From Limnohabitans sp. 2KL-51 (GTDB lineage: Bacteria > Pseudomonadota > Gammaproteobacteria > Burkholderiales > Burkholderiaceae_C), in the NCBI RefSeq assembly GCF_003063645.1, contig NZ_NESJ01000014.1, positions 62,001 to 126,000 of the forward strand: a stretch of 64,000 nt of DNA. Direction: 5' to 3'. A model generated the notes under the pieces. It was not told where the DNA came from and did no database searches. It saw nothing but the letters and a program-made list of their open reading frames with translations. Positions 46,005 to 55,194 of the stretch are shown here, in pieces. A program made the translations under genes and the position numbers. Position 1 is the stretch's first letter, and each line of letters begins with the position of its first letter.

Positions 46005-46985
46005 ATGAGTATCAAGAAGGTCAAAAGATTCCTGGCTCTCGCAGCTGCGGTAGTCATGGCAGGTTCAGCCTGTGCGCAAAGTTTCTCCGATCGGCCGATC
46101 CGGATCATCGTGCCATTCGCAGCTGGAGGAGCCAACGATCTGATCGCCCGCGCATTGCAAAAGCCGCTGGGCGAGGCGCTGGGCGCGACCGTCGTGGTCC
46201 AAAACCTCGCGGGCGGCTCTACCAAGATTGCCGTGGCCGAACTGACGCGCTCTGCGCCAGACGGCCACACCTTGATGCTGGCAGGGCATGCCGCCCTGAT
46301 GGGCTACTACTACTCGGGCGGCGTCTTCGAGACCAAGTTCTGGAGGGATCTGACCATCCTGGGTCAGACCGGACAGATGGCCTACGGGATGATCGAGACC
46401 CGTATTGATTCGCCCTTCAAGACCTGGAAGGACGTGGTCGATTTCGGCAAGAAAAATCCCGGCAAGCTCAGCGTCGGCGGCCCGGCTCTGGGCGGGATGA
46501 TGAACCTCATCGTGCTGGAGACAGCGAAGGCTGCAGGCTTGGACGTGACCTACGTGCCCTACCGTGGCGGCGGTCCGAGCGGCTTTGCGGTGCTGGCCGG
46601 TGAGGTGTCCTACCGTGTCGCCCAGCCGCCCGAGGTGTACCCGAACGTCACTGCGGGCAAGACGCGCGCACTGGCCGTTGCTTTCCCCACCCGCATTCCA
46701 GAAATGCCCGATGTGCCGACCGTCAAAGAGCTGGGCATGAACGTCGACATCCCAGTGTTCGGCTTTGATGTGTGGGGCCCGGCGCAGATGCCTCCGGCCG
46801 TGGCCAACAAGATCACCGAAGCGATCAAAGTCGCCATCAAGGACAAGGCCTACATCGAGGTCGCCAAGCGCCTCCTGTACCAACCCATGTTTGCCGGTCC
46901 CCAAGAATTGCGGGCCAGCATGCGCACTTTCGAAGAGACCACTGGCCCCAAGATGGAAGCTGCCTTCCCGCCTAAAGCCCAGTGA
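46005..46985 (+). CDS. Bug/TctC-type periplasmic solute receptor 1
   Basis: Protein of 326 residues. The N-terminal signal peptide (positively charged start, hydrophobic A-L-A-A-A-V-V-M-A, cleavage after A-C-A at about residue 24) is followed by the family hallmark R-P-I-R-I-I-V-P-F-A-A-G-G and P-Y-R-G-G-G-P. Bug proteins bind small carboxylates or amides in the periplasm and deliver them to tripartite tricarboxylate transporters; the TctA/TctB membrane partners are not in this window. GGAG precedes the ATG. The genes downstream encode amide hydrolases, so the ligand may be an amide-containing acid. Confidence 0.92.
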   Translation: MSIKKVKRFLALAAAVVMAGSACAQSFSDRPIRIIVPFAAGGANDLIARALQKPLGEALGATVVVQNLAGGSTKIAVAELTRSAPDGHTLMLAGHAALMGYYYSGGVFETKFWRDLTILGQTGQMAYGMIETRIDSPFKTWKDVVDFGKKNPGKLSVGGPALGGMMNLIVLETAKAAGLDVTYVPYRGGGPSGFAVLAGEVSYRVAQPPEVYPNVTAGKTRALAVAFPTRIPEMPDVPTVKELGMNVDIPVFGFDVWGPAQMPPAVANKITEAIKVAIKDKAYIEVAKRLLYQPMFAGPQELRASMRTFEETTGPKMEAAFPPKAQ

Positions 46986-47063
46986 ACCTACGCGACGGGC
47001 GTGGACATGCTGTCCCGGGTGTTCCGGCCGTCGCTTATCCCAGTCGTCCCACCAGGAATCTCC

Positions 47064-48833
47064 ATGGCCAAAAAAGAGTTGATCGCGTCGGTCTCGGCGC
47101 AAAACGTTCGCGCGCACGTCGAGACGATCGTCAGGGAGATCCCACATCGTGCAGCAGGCTCCGTTAACGGTCGCCGCATGGCCGAGTACAGCCGCGACGC
47201 GATGCACGCGGCTGGGCTTGAGGCCCAAGTGCATGAACTCCCTGCGCTGGTCAGCTTTCCGGAGCACGCCGACCTGCGCATCGAAGCGCCACGGCAGATC
47301 ACCATCCAGGCCAATACGCTGGGCCACAGCGTGGAAACACTGGCCGACGGTCTCTCCGGCGAGCTGGTGTACGTGGGCTCCGGATCGGCGGCCGACTTCG
47401 AAGGCAAAGATGTGCGCGGCAAGATCGTCCTGACGGAGCTGTCGTATGCGCCAGGTCGTCACGAGAAGCAGCGCATCGCCGCCATGAAGGGCGCCATTGG
47501 CGCGGTGATGATGAACTGGGGGCACCCGGAAAACGCGGCCGTGCCTTTCGGCTCGGTCAAGCCGGTGTGGGGTAACCCGACACCCGAGACCTTCAAGAGC
47601 GAGATGGCGGTCATTCCGTGCATTGGCATTTCACGCGTCGCCGGTCTGCAGCTCAAGGAACTGTGTGCACAAGGGCCAGTCAAGGTCTGGCTGCGCACGC
47701 ATGTCACCAACGGCTGGCGTCCGGTACAGATTACGACTGCACAGCTGCCGGCGCCGCAAGGGGCTGAGCCGGACGACTTCATCATCGTGGGCGGACACCA
47801 GGACTCGTGGCCCGGCGAAGCCGCCACCGACAACGCAGCGGGCAATGCCATCATGATCGAGCTGGCGCGTGTTTTCAAGCAGCACCAGCACAAACTGCGA
47901 CGCGGACTCGAGTTCGGTTTCTGGACGGCCCACGAAACCGGAACCATGGCGGGCTCCACCTGGTTTGCTGATCGCCACTGGGATGTGCTGCGCGATCACG
48001 CCTGCGCCTATCTTCAGATCGACCAACCCTCCTGCACCGGCACCACGCAATGGCACACCACCTCAAGCGTGGAGCTCAAGAGCTTCCACCAGCGCGAGGA
48101 AAAAGCATTGATGCCCGATCGCGAGATCAGCTGGAAGCGGGTGGCCAAGAGCGGCGATGCCTCGTTCATTGGCCTGGGCGTTCCGATGTTCCAGGGCGAA
48201 GGCGCGTTCACGCAGGCGCAACTCAAGGCGTCCGCGCTCGCCACCCGGGGCTGGTGGCATCACTCGCTCGAATGCACGATCGACAAGGTCGATTTCGAGT
48301 ACATGCAGACCCACTTGGAGGTGTATGCCGCTTACCTTTGGGAACTTTGCACCGCACCGATCCTGCCCTTTAACTATGTGCCCATGGCCCAGCAGGTGAT
48401 CGAGCGGCTCGACGAAATCAAGTCGCCCGCTGAAGGCTTCAATCTCGAGGGGCTCAAAGCGCTTGCCAGCCAGCTGCTGGAGGCGGCAGAGCGCTTTGAC
48501 CAGAGCACATCTTCGGTCGCTGCCCAGTTCGCTGCCGGTGCAGGGAACGAGCAGCATGCCCTGCGCCTCAATCGAGCCATCAAGCGTATCAGCCGCCTGG
48601 TCGTCCCTCTCATGAGTTCGTCTGTGGGCAAGTACGCGCATGACCCCTACAGCTTCACGCCGCAGTCCACGCTCATACCCTCTCTTTACAACGCCGAGCG
48701 CGTCGGCCGCATCCAGCCTGATGAGGAGCGGTGGATGCACGAGACTCAGCTCACGCGCGATCGCAACCAAGTCGCCGACACGCTGCGGCAAACGATCGAA
48801 CTCATGGAGGATGCGACGGCCAGCGTCGCCTAA
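47064..48833 (+). CDS. M28 family metallopeptidase (PA domain containing)
   Basis: Protein of about 589 residues. A protease-associated domain (about 80-200) is followed by the M28 catalytic domain, with G-G-H-Q-D-S-W-P supplying a metal-binding His and Asp, T-D-N-A-A-G-N-A with the bridging Asp, A-H-E-T-G-T-M-A-G-S with the catalytic Glu, and a late W-W-H-H-S. The family consists of di-zinc aminopeptidases and carboxypeptidases. I chose the ATG at 47064 because AGGA lies about 10 bases upstream and the preceding 21 codons look non-native. No signal peptide is evident. It lies between the Bug receptor and the C45 gene, fitting hydrolysis of an imported peptide-like compound. Confidence 0.88.
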   Translation: MAKKELIASVSAQNVRAHVETIVREIPHRAAGSVNGRRMAEYSRDAMHAAGLEAQVHELPALVSFPEHADLRIEAPRQITIQANTLGHSVETLADGLSGELVYVGSGSAADFEGKDVRGKIVLTELSYAPGRHEKQRIAAMKGAIGAVMMNWGHPENAAVPFGSVKPVWGNPTPETFKSEMAVIPCIGISRVAGLQLKELCAQGPVKVWLRTHVTNGWRPVQITTAQLPAPQGAEPDDFIIVGGHQDSWPGEAATDNAAGNAIMIELARVFKQHQHKLRRGLEFGFWTAHETGTMAGSTWFADRHWDVLRDHACAYLQIDQPSCTGTTQWHTTSSVELKSFHQREEKALMPDREISWKRVAKSGDASFIGLGVPMFQGEGAFTQAQLKASALATRGWWHHSLECTIDKVDFEYMQTHLEVYAAYLWELCTAPILPFNYVPMAQQVIERLDEIKSPAEGFNLEGLKALASQLLEAAERFDQSTSSVAAQFAAGAGNEQHALRLNRAIKRISRLVVPLMSSSVGKYAHDPYSFTPQSTLIPSLYNAERVGRIQPDEERWMHETQLTRDRNQVADTLRQTIELMEDATASVA

Positions 48834-48839
48834 CCCACC

Positions 48840-49988
48840 ATGGAACGCATTGAACCCTTTCCCCTCATCGAGCTTTCGGGTGCGCCTCGCTCACGGGGCC
48901 TGCAATACGGCACCCAGGCGCGCGATCGAATCCGGCGCAGCGTTGCGCTCTACGCAGGAGGGGCGACACAAGAGTCCAGCCCGGAGCAGGTACGGCGACT
49001 GGCCACCAGTTTCCTGCCGCAGATCGAGGCCTTCGATCCCCTGTACCTCGAGGAAATGCGCGGTATGGCCGAAGGCGCGGGCGTAGAGCTGGCCGACATC
49101 GCACTGGTGAACGCGCGCACCGAGATCCTCCGGCTCACCCAGCCGCCGCCCAAAATCACCGTCCCAGACAAGGAGCCCGACGGCTGCACCGGCGCAGTAC
49201 TGCTGCCGCAAGTCACGGCGAGCGGACGTCTCCTGCACGGGCAGAACTGGGACTGGCGCAAGGAGTGCGCCGACACTGGCGTGGTGCTGCGGATCCGTCG
49301 TGACGATGGCCCGGACATCCTCACCTTTACCGAAGCGGGCGGACTGGCCCGCTCCGGCATGAATGCAGCGGGCATCGCGGTAACGGCTAATTACCTCTCC
49401 TCCGACCGCGATTACACGCAAAAAGGGGTGCCGCTGGCGCTGATTCGTCGCAAGCTGCTCGAAACCGAGCATGTCGCGATCGCCATGCGCACGGTCTACT
49501 GCACGCCGAAGTCGACGTCGAATAACTTGATGATCAGCCACGCGGGCGGCTTCGCGCTGAACTTTGAGTGCGCGCCGGACGAAACCTTCCTCGTGCACCC
49601 GCAAGATGGCATGTTGGTCCATGCCAACCATTTCCAGAGCGCGGTGGCGCTCGGCAAGCTCAAGGACATGGGGATCCAAACAACACCTGATTCGCTCTAT
49701 CGCGACGTGCGCGTACGCGAACTGCTGAACAAGGACCTGGGGCACTTGACGCTGGACCACCTGCGCCAGGCCTTCTTCGATGATTTCGCCACCCCGTGGT
49801 CGGTCTGTCGTCCTCCGCGCCTTACGCTGGAAAGTAACCTCAGCGCCACCGTGGCGATGTTGCTCATGGATCCGGCCAGGGGCCATCTCGAGATTGCGCC
49901 GCTGCCAGCCATCAATCGTCAGTTCACCCGCTACACCCTGGATATGCAAGCGTCGGTGCTGCAATACGCGCATGAGCGCCAGTCATGA
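48840..49988 (+). CDS. C45 family acyltransferase/amidase (isopenicillin N acyltransferase-like)
   Basis: Protein of 382 residues of the N-terminal nucleophile hydrolase fold. It has R-G-L-Q-Y-G near 19-24, D-G-C-T-G-A with the autocatalytically exposed nucleophile C116, G-Q-N-W-D-W near 135, and G-x-A-R-S-G-M-N-A-A-G-I-A. By analogy with penicillin N acyltransferase the precursor should self-cleave before C116 and then hydrolyse or exchange an amide-linked acyl group. It starts six bases after the M28 gene. With the M81, M28 and deacetylase-fold proteins it makes four amide-hydrolase families in one locus. Confidence 0.87.
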   Translation: MERIEPFPLIELSGAPRSRGLQYGTQARDRIRRSVALYAGGATQESSPEQVRRLATSFLPQIEAFDPLYLEEMRGMAEGAGVELADIALVNARTEILRLTQPPPKITVPDKEPDGCTGAVLLPQVTASGRLLHGQNWDWRKECADTGVVLRIRRDDGPDILTFTEAGGLARSGMNAAGIAVTANYLSSDRDYTQKGVPLALIRRKLLETEHVAIAMRTVYCTPKSTSNNLMISHAGGFALNFECAPDETFLVHPQDGMLVHANHFQSAVALGKLKDMGIQTTPDSLYRDVRVRELLNKDLGHLTLDHLRQAFFDDFATPWSVCRPPRLTLESNLSATVAMLLMDPARGHLEIAPLPAINRQFTRYTLDMQASVLQYAHERQS

Positions 49989-50177
49989 GACAGTTCGGGC
50001 CGCCGCCGATTGGCCGAAAAATTGGACACTGCCCTTAAAAATTCACACTATGTTGTGAAGACAGGTCTAGCCTGAAACCGCAGGGTTGATAACAACACGC
50101 TCTTCATTGTGTTGGCCCCCTAGCTTCACATCTTTCAGGGCATCTAAAACTTGGCTAACCAGCCCTGTCTTTGAGGT

Positions 50178-50196
50178 GCAGCCTCATGGAGGCTGC
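50178..50196. terminator. Perfect hairpin GCAGCCTC-N3-GAGGCTGC, weak terminator candidate
   Basis: An 8-bp perfect inverted repeat with a three-base loop in the 231-base gap between the convergent C45 and Bug receptor genes. It is GC-rich and placed where a terminator is expected, but neither strand shows a clear T run after the stem, so it may be only a pause site. The rest of the gap shows no gene; a second inverted repeat, TTCACA-N6-TGTGAA, lies near 50041-50060. Confidence 0.3.
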
Positions 50197-50219
50197 CGCA
50201 CAGTCCGGGGCGCAAAGCT

Positions 50220-51179
50220 TCAGTCCATCTTCGCGCCTGACTTGATGATCACCTGTTCCCACTTGTCAATTTCCGCCTTCACAAAGGCTTTGAACTCGTC
50301 GGGACTGCTGCCTACCGGTTCAGCACCTTGTGCCTCCATTTTGTCTTTGATGTCTTGTGTGTTGATGGCCTTGATGGTGGCGGTGTACAAGGCATTGACG
50401 ATGTGTGCAGGCGTTTTGGCGGGTGCAAACAAGCCATTCCAGCTTGAAACTTCAAAATCAGCCATTCCAGCTTCGGCCATGGTGGGCACATTGGGCAATA
50501 CCCCCATGCGTTTTTTACTGGCGACCGCGATCACATTGAGCTTGCCACTTTTCAGGTGGGGAATCGCTGACAAAGCAGTTTGAAAACTCATTTGAACTTG
50601 GCCTCCCAGCAAATCTGACATGGCTGGCGCTGCGCCTTTGTAGGGGACATGGATCAAATCAATGTTGCCTCGCAGCTTCAGAAGTTCGCCTGCCAAGTGG
50701 GGTGATCCGCCACTTCCGCTGGATGAAAAAGCCATCTTTCCAGGGTTTTGTTTGGCCAACGCGACAAATTCGCGCAAATTCTTGGCCGGGACCGAAGGAT
50801 GCAAAGCCAACACCGAAGGCGCGGTCATCGTCTGGGTGATGTGGATGAAGTCCCGCATGGTGTCGTAGCCCAAGTTTTTGTAGGCGGTCATGTTGGTGGC
50901 ATTGGCAATGGTGCCCAACAACAGTGTGTAGCCATCGGGCGCGCTGCGGGCCACAAACTCGGAAGCAATATTGCTGCCTGCACCAGCGCGATTTTCCACA
51001 ATCACGGTTTGGCCCAGCGTTTCCTGAAGCTTGATGGCAATGCTCCGCGCCACGATGTCAGTGGCGCCCCCGGGTGCGTAGCCTACGATCAAACGAATGG
51101 GTTTGTTGGGGTAGTTGGCGTCCTGGGCAAGCGCAGAGAAAGCCAGCATTCCAAACAAAATGGCCCAAATGCGATTCAT
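50220..51179 (-). CDS. Bug/TctC-type periplasmic solute receptor 2
   Basis: Protein of about 319 residues with a short signal peptide (M-N-R-I-W-A-I-L-F-G-M-L-A-F-S-A-L-A, cleaved before Q-D) and the family motif I-R-L-I-V-G-Y-A-P-G-G-A-T-D. H-V-P-Y-K-G-A-A-P-A and P-T-M-A-E-A-G follow. The start is set at the methionine that begins the signal peptide; an upstream extension would bury it. It is divergent from hyuB, and their shared upstream region is 51180-51381. It is probably the receptor for the substrate of the hyu operon. Confidence 0.92.
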   Translation of the reverse strand: MNRIWAILFGMLAFSALAQDANYPNKPIRLIVGYAPGGATDIVARSIAIKLQETLGQTVIVENRAGAGSNIASEFVARSAPDGYTLLLGTIANATNMTAYKNLGYDTMRDFIHITQTMTAPSVLALHPSVPAKNLREFVALAKQNPGKMAFSSSGSGGSPHLAGELLKLRGNIDLIHVPYKGAAPAMSDLLGGQVQMSFQTALSAIPHLKSGKLNVIAVASKKRMGVLPNVPTMAEAGMADFEVSSWNGLFAPAKTPAHIVNALYTATIKAINTQDIKDKMEAQGAEPVGSSPDEFKAFVKAEIDKWEQVIIKSGAKMD

Positions 51180-51381
51180 AAACAGCCCATCCAGTGAGTT
51201 AGCAAACATCCAACAAGTGTAGGTAGATACCGAGCAACTCGACAAGCGCTCGAACATCGGTGTAGACCCTCATGTGACAGCGGGTGACTTTAGCCTGTCG
51301 CTAAATCAGACTTTGTCATTTCCCAATGGTCATGGTTCAGGCCGTTGGTGACAATCCATCACGCAAAGGATTGGGTTATTC
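51180..51381. promoter_or_regulatory. Divergent promoter region of receptor 2 and the hyu operon
   Basis: About 200 bases between oppositely directed genes, so both promoters should lie here. No unambiguous -35/-10 pair or operator could be assigned by eye. Confidence 0.4.
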
Positions 51382-53061
51382 ATGGGAAAAAGCATCAGCG
51401 CACTGCAACTGGGTATTGTTTGGCAACGTTTGACGGGGCTGATGGATGAGGTTGCGCAAACCTTTGTCCGCACCTCATTTTCGGTGGTCGTTCGTGAGAA
51501 TTGGGATTTGGCTTGTTCTCTGATGGACGCCAATGGCAGGGTCTTCGCGCAGTCATCCCGCTCGATTCCCTCGTTTTTAGGAACGATGCCGCGAACTTTG
51601 GCGGCCATGCTCGAACGCTACCCCAAGCACACGCTCGAGCCCGGTGATGTCTTGATTTCCAACGATCCTTGGTTGGGAACCGGCCATCTGAACGACATCA
51701 CCATGGTTCGGCCGATTTTTCGCGGTGCGGAGTTGGTGGCCTTCGTGGGTTCCACCTTCCATACGGTGGACATTGGTGGTGCCCCCAATCCTTTTGCCAA
51801 AGACGCCTATGAGGAAGGCTTGTGCATTCCGGTGCTCAAGATTTGCAGACGGGGTGAAGAAAATTCCGATGTGGTCTCTTTCATCAAAGAAAATTTAAGA
51901 GAACCCTTGGAAACCCTTGGGGACATTCGTGCGCAGTTTGCGGCCTACGAGTTGGCTCAAACCAAATTATTGGCCTTGCTGCAACAAGAAAACATCGACG
52001 ATTTGACGGCGGTGACCGATCAGATCTTGCTGCGGTCGGAAAACAGCATGCGCAGAATGCTCGAATCCATGCCCGATGGTGAGTTCGATGACCATGTCAT
52101 GGCAGATGGGTTCGAAAAATCATTGTTGATTTGTTGCAATGTGCGGAAAAAAGGCTCTGAGTTGGTGATTGATTATTCAGGCACGGATGCTCAAATCGAT
52201 AAGCCCATCAACTCCGTGATGAACTTCACTTTTGCTTACAGCGCCTATGCCGTCAAATGTGCTTTTGATCCCTCATCCCCCAACAACGATGGCGGATTGC
52301 GGCCATTGACCATTTTGGCACCCGAGGGTTGTTTGGTGAACCCGACACGGCCTGCGCCCGTCTGGGGTCGGCATCTTTCTGGGCATTATTTGCCGTTTGT
52401 CATTTTTGGAGCGCTCTCCAAAATGATGCCCACCAAAATCATTGCGGACAGCGGGTCGCCGATCTGGAATGTCTACTTCAAAGGCGTTGATCGGTCCCAA
52501 CGCAAGTTTGTGAAAATGTTTTTCATGAGCGGCGGTTACGGTGCCAGAGCCACCAGCGATGGTCCTGCCTGTTTGAGTTTCCCCACCAACGTCGCCAACA
52601 GCCCGATTGAGCAATTTGAAAATCAGACCCCCATGCTGGTGACTGAAAAAAGTTTGCTGGTGGACAGTGGCGGTGCAGGTCTGCACAGAGGAGGATTGGG
52701 GCAACGCATTTCATTCAAATCTTTGTCACCTGAACCATTGACCTTCATGATTCGCCATGAGCGGGTCAAGCATCCGCCACGAGGATTTCTGGGGGGCCTT
52801 GATGGTGCTGCTGGGATTGATTTGTTGGATGGCGTGAAAATCCCAGCCAAGTCGGTCATCAGCATGAAAGAGGGTCAGGTCGTGACGTTTGAGACGCCTG
52901 GTGGTGGTGGCATGTCGCCTGCTCATTTGCGAGAGCGTTTTGCTGTCGAAAGGGATCTGCTCGATGGTGTGGTTTCGGCGGCAAGTGCACAGCGCGATTA
53001 CGGTTTGGCGGCGTCCGAAATACAACAAATGTTGAATGCAAATAAAGGCAGAGCTTCATGA
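51382..53061 (+). CDS. hyuB: HyuB-type hydantoinase/oxoprolinase subunit B
   Basis: Protein of 559 residues of the hydantoinase B/oxoprolinase family: R-T-S-F-S-V-V-V-R-E-N-W-D near residue 30, S-N-D-P-W-L-G-T-G-H-L-N-D, H-T-V-D-I-G-G, and a C-terminal G-G-G-G. With HyuA it forms an ATP-dependent enzyme that opens cyclic amides such as hydantoins or 5-oxoproline; some relatives carboxylate ketones instead. Its stop codon overlaps the start of hyuA (ATGA). The substrate cannot be fixed from sequence. It is the first gene of a plus-strand operon that continues through the aminotransferase gene at 59973. Confidence 0.9.
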   Translation: MGKSISALQLGIVWQRLTGLMDEVAQTFVRTSFSVVVRENWDLACSLMDANGRVFAQSSRSIPSFLGTMPRTLAAMLERYPKHTLEPGDVLISNDPWLGTGHLNDITMVRPIFRGAELVAFVGSTFHTVDIGGAPNPFAKDAYEEGLCIPVLKICRRGEENSDVVSFIKENLREPLETLGDIRAQFAAYELAQTKLLALLQQENIDDLTAVTDQILLRSENSMRRMLESMPDGEFDDHVMADGFEKSLLICCNVRKKGSELVIDYSGTDAQIDKPINSVMNFTFAYSAYAVKCAFDPSSPNNDGGLRPLTILAPEGCLVNPTRPAPVWGRHLSGHYLPFVIFGALSKMMPTKIIADSGSPIWNVYFKGVDRSQRKFVKMFFMSGGYGARATSDGPACLSFPTNVANSPIEQFENQTPMLVTEKSLLVDSGGAGLHRGGLGQRISFKSLSPEPLTFMIRHERVKHPPRGFLGGLDGAAGIDLLDGVKIPAKSVISMKEGQVVTFETPGGGGMSPAHLRERFAVERDLLDGVVSAASAQRDYGLAASEIQQMLNANKGRAS

Positions 53062-55184
53062 GCCGTGAACCGATTGCAATGAAAGGCCCTTTCCGGATTG
53101 GGGTGGACATTGGTGGAACATTCACCGATTTGGTCATGATCGATTCACAAGGTCACTTGGTCAACGAAAAAGTGCTGACAACACCACTCGATCCCTCTCA
53201 AGGGGTGTTGACTGGCGTGTCCCTGATCACGAAAAACAATGGGGTCTTGCCCGAGCAAGTGGACAACATCATTCATGGCACCACCTTGGTTGCCAATGCA
53301 CTGATCGAGCGAAAAGGTGTTGTCACGGCATTGGTGACCACGCAAGGTTTTCGGGATGTGTTGCAAATTGCCCGTGAATGGCGCTACGACATCTATGATT
53401 TATTTTTAACGCCAGTTGAGCCGTTGGTGCCCCGATCACTGCGTTTCGAGGTCAAGGAACGGGTTGCATACGATGGCGCCGTGATCGAGCCCTTGGACGT
53501 CGAGGCGCTTGAACCCATCGCCAAGCAAATTCGGGATGCCGGGGCGCAAGCGGTCGCCATTTGCTTTTTGCATGCTTTCAGACACGATGGGCATGAATTG
53601 AAGGCGAAAGAAATCTTACAAGCCTTGCTGCCCGATGTGACCATTTGCATTTCCAGCGAAGTCATGCCCGAAATTGGCGAATACGAGCGGACAGCCACCG
53701 CGGTGTGCAATGCGTATGTTCAGCCCTTGTTTGAAAAATACATATCGGGGTTGATTCAGGGTCTCAAAACCATGGGGTTCCAAAAGGATTTGTACCTCAT
53801 GCAATCGGATGGTGGAACGGTCCATTACACGACCGCCATGGCCTATCCGATTCGACTGGTTCAGTCAGGCCCTGCCGGGGGCGTGCAAGCCACATCGCTG
53901 ATCGGAAAAATAGCCGGTTTAAAAGATGTTCTGTGTTTTGACATGGGCGGCACGACCGCCAAAGCATGCCTGATCAATGGCTCTGAATCGCAGGTCATCA
54001 ACGATTTTGAAGTGGCGCGCTTGCAGCGTTTTCGCAAAGGCAGTGGCATCCCCCTGAAGGTGCCGGCGATCGACATGATTGAGATCGGTTCCGGCGGCGG
54101 CAGCATTGCCAGGGTCAATCAATTGGGCTTGATTCAGGTGGGGCCTGACAGTTCCAGCGCCGTTCCAGGTCCTGCTTGTTATGGTCAAGGTGGACAAGAC
54201 CCAACGGTCACAGACGCAGACCTGGTACTGGGCTACTTGGACGCGGGTTCATTTTTGGGCGGTGACATGCAACTGGATCTGGCCGCTGCGGGCCATGCCA
54301 TCGAAAAGCAAATCGCTCAACCCTTGTCGTTGTCTGTCGTGGATGCGGCATTTGGCATCCATGAAACCGTGAATGAAGCCATGGCCCAGGCCGCGAGCAT
54401 CCATGCGCTGGAAAAGGGGTTAAAAGCATCCCACTACGCCATGGTGCCCATTGGCGGGGCTGGCCCTGTCCATGCGTGTCATGTGGCTATGAAACTGGAC
54501 ATGCGCCACGTTCTCATTCCTCGCGGTGCTGGCGTGGCATCGGCCTTTGGGTTTTTGGCATCGCCTATGTCTTTCCAGTTTGTCAAAGCACAAATTTCTA
54601 CGTTGACAGTGCTCAATGCAACCCAAGTGAAAGAGCTTGTTGAAGACTTGCAACAAAAGGGCTTGGCGATGATGTCCCATTCCGGCCTGACCCTGGACCA
54701 GTGCCGTGTCAAGGTCAGTGCTGCCATGCGCTATGTGGGGCAGGGTTACGAGGTGGAGGTGCCCGTGGACATGGTCTCGCCCATGGCCGATCTGGTGGCC
54801 AGAATGGCGCATGGTTTTTCGACTTGTTATCAACAGTTGTACGGCCGAACCGAAAAAGATACGCCCGCCGAAGTGGTGTCGTGGCGCGTGGTGGTGCAGG
54901 GCCCTTCACCCGATTTGCTGCAAGTGGCCGATTCGCTGAATGAGGTGGCCTTGCCCCAAGCTGCCGATGCACTCAAAGGTCATCGGCCCGTCTTTTGTGT
55001 ACAGCGAAAAAGTTTCGTGACGACCCCGGTTTATGCCCGCCATTTGCTGGCCGTGGGTGCTGTTTTGGAAGGCCCTGCCATCATCGAAGAGCGTGAATCG
55101 ACGGTGGTCGTGCCTCACTTGGCCCAGGTGACTGTCGACGCGCATTGGAACTTGCGCATTGACCTTCCCCTTCAGTCTTCTTGA
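53058..55184 (+). CDS. hyuA: HyuA-type hydantoinase/oxoprolinase subunit A
   Basis: Protein of 708 residues with the actin/hexokinase-like ATPase fold. The phosphate loop is G-V-D-I-G-G-T-F-T-D near residue 14, with H-G-T-T-L-V-A-N-A-L-I-E-R, the second loop F-D-M-G-G-T-T-A-K near 295, and G-G-A-G-P-V-H-A. It provides the ATP-binding half of the complex with HyuB. It overlaps hyuB by four bases and is followed 10 bases later by the aldehyde dehydrogenase gene, so the products are likely made in stoichiometric amounts. Acetone-carboxylase-like and oxoprolinase-like functions cannot be distinguished here. Confidence 0.9.
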   Translation: MSREPIAMKGPFRIGVDIGGTFTDLVMIDSQGHLVNEKVLTTPLDPSQGVLTGVSLITKNNGVLPEQVDNIIHGTTLVANALIERKGVVTALVTTQGFRDVLQIAREWRYDIYDLFLTPVEPLVPRSLRFEVKERVAYDGAVIEPLDVEALEPIAKQIRDAGAQAVAICFLHAFRHDGHELKAKEILQALLPDVTICISSEVMPEIGEYERTATAVCNAYVQPLFEKYISGLIQGLKTMGFQKDLYLMQSDGGTVHYTTAMAYPIRLVQSGPAGGVQATSLIGKIAGLKDVLCFDMGGTTAKACLINGSESQVINDFEVARLQRFRKGSGIPLKVPAIDMIEIGSGGGSIARVNQLGLIQVGPDSSSAVPGPACYGQGGQDPTVTDADLVLGYLDAGSFLGGDMQLDLAAAGHAIEKQIAQPLSLSVVDAAFGIHETVNEAMAQAASIHALEKGLKASHYAMVPIGGAGPVHACHVAMKLDMRHVLIPRGAGVASAFGFLASPMSFQFVKAQISTLTVLNATQVKELVEDLQQKGLAMMSHSGLTLDQCRVKVSAAMRYVGQGYEVEVPVDMVSPMADLVARMAHGFSTCYQQLYGRTEKDTPAEVVSWRVVVQGPSPDLLQVADSLNEVALPQAADALKGHRPVFCVQRKSFVTTPVYARHLLAVGAVLEGPAIIEERESTVVVPHLAQVTVDAHWNLRIDLPLQSS

Positions 55185-55194
55185 AAGCTGGCAA

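Noticed and set aside
49989..50219. Insertion-sequence end or small gene between the C45 and Bug receptor 2 genes.
   Set aside because: Only short inverted repeats were found; no transposase motif, target duplication or convincing reading frame.
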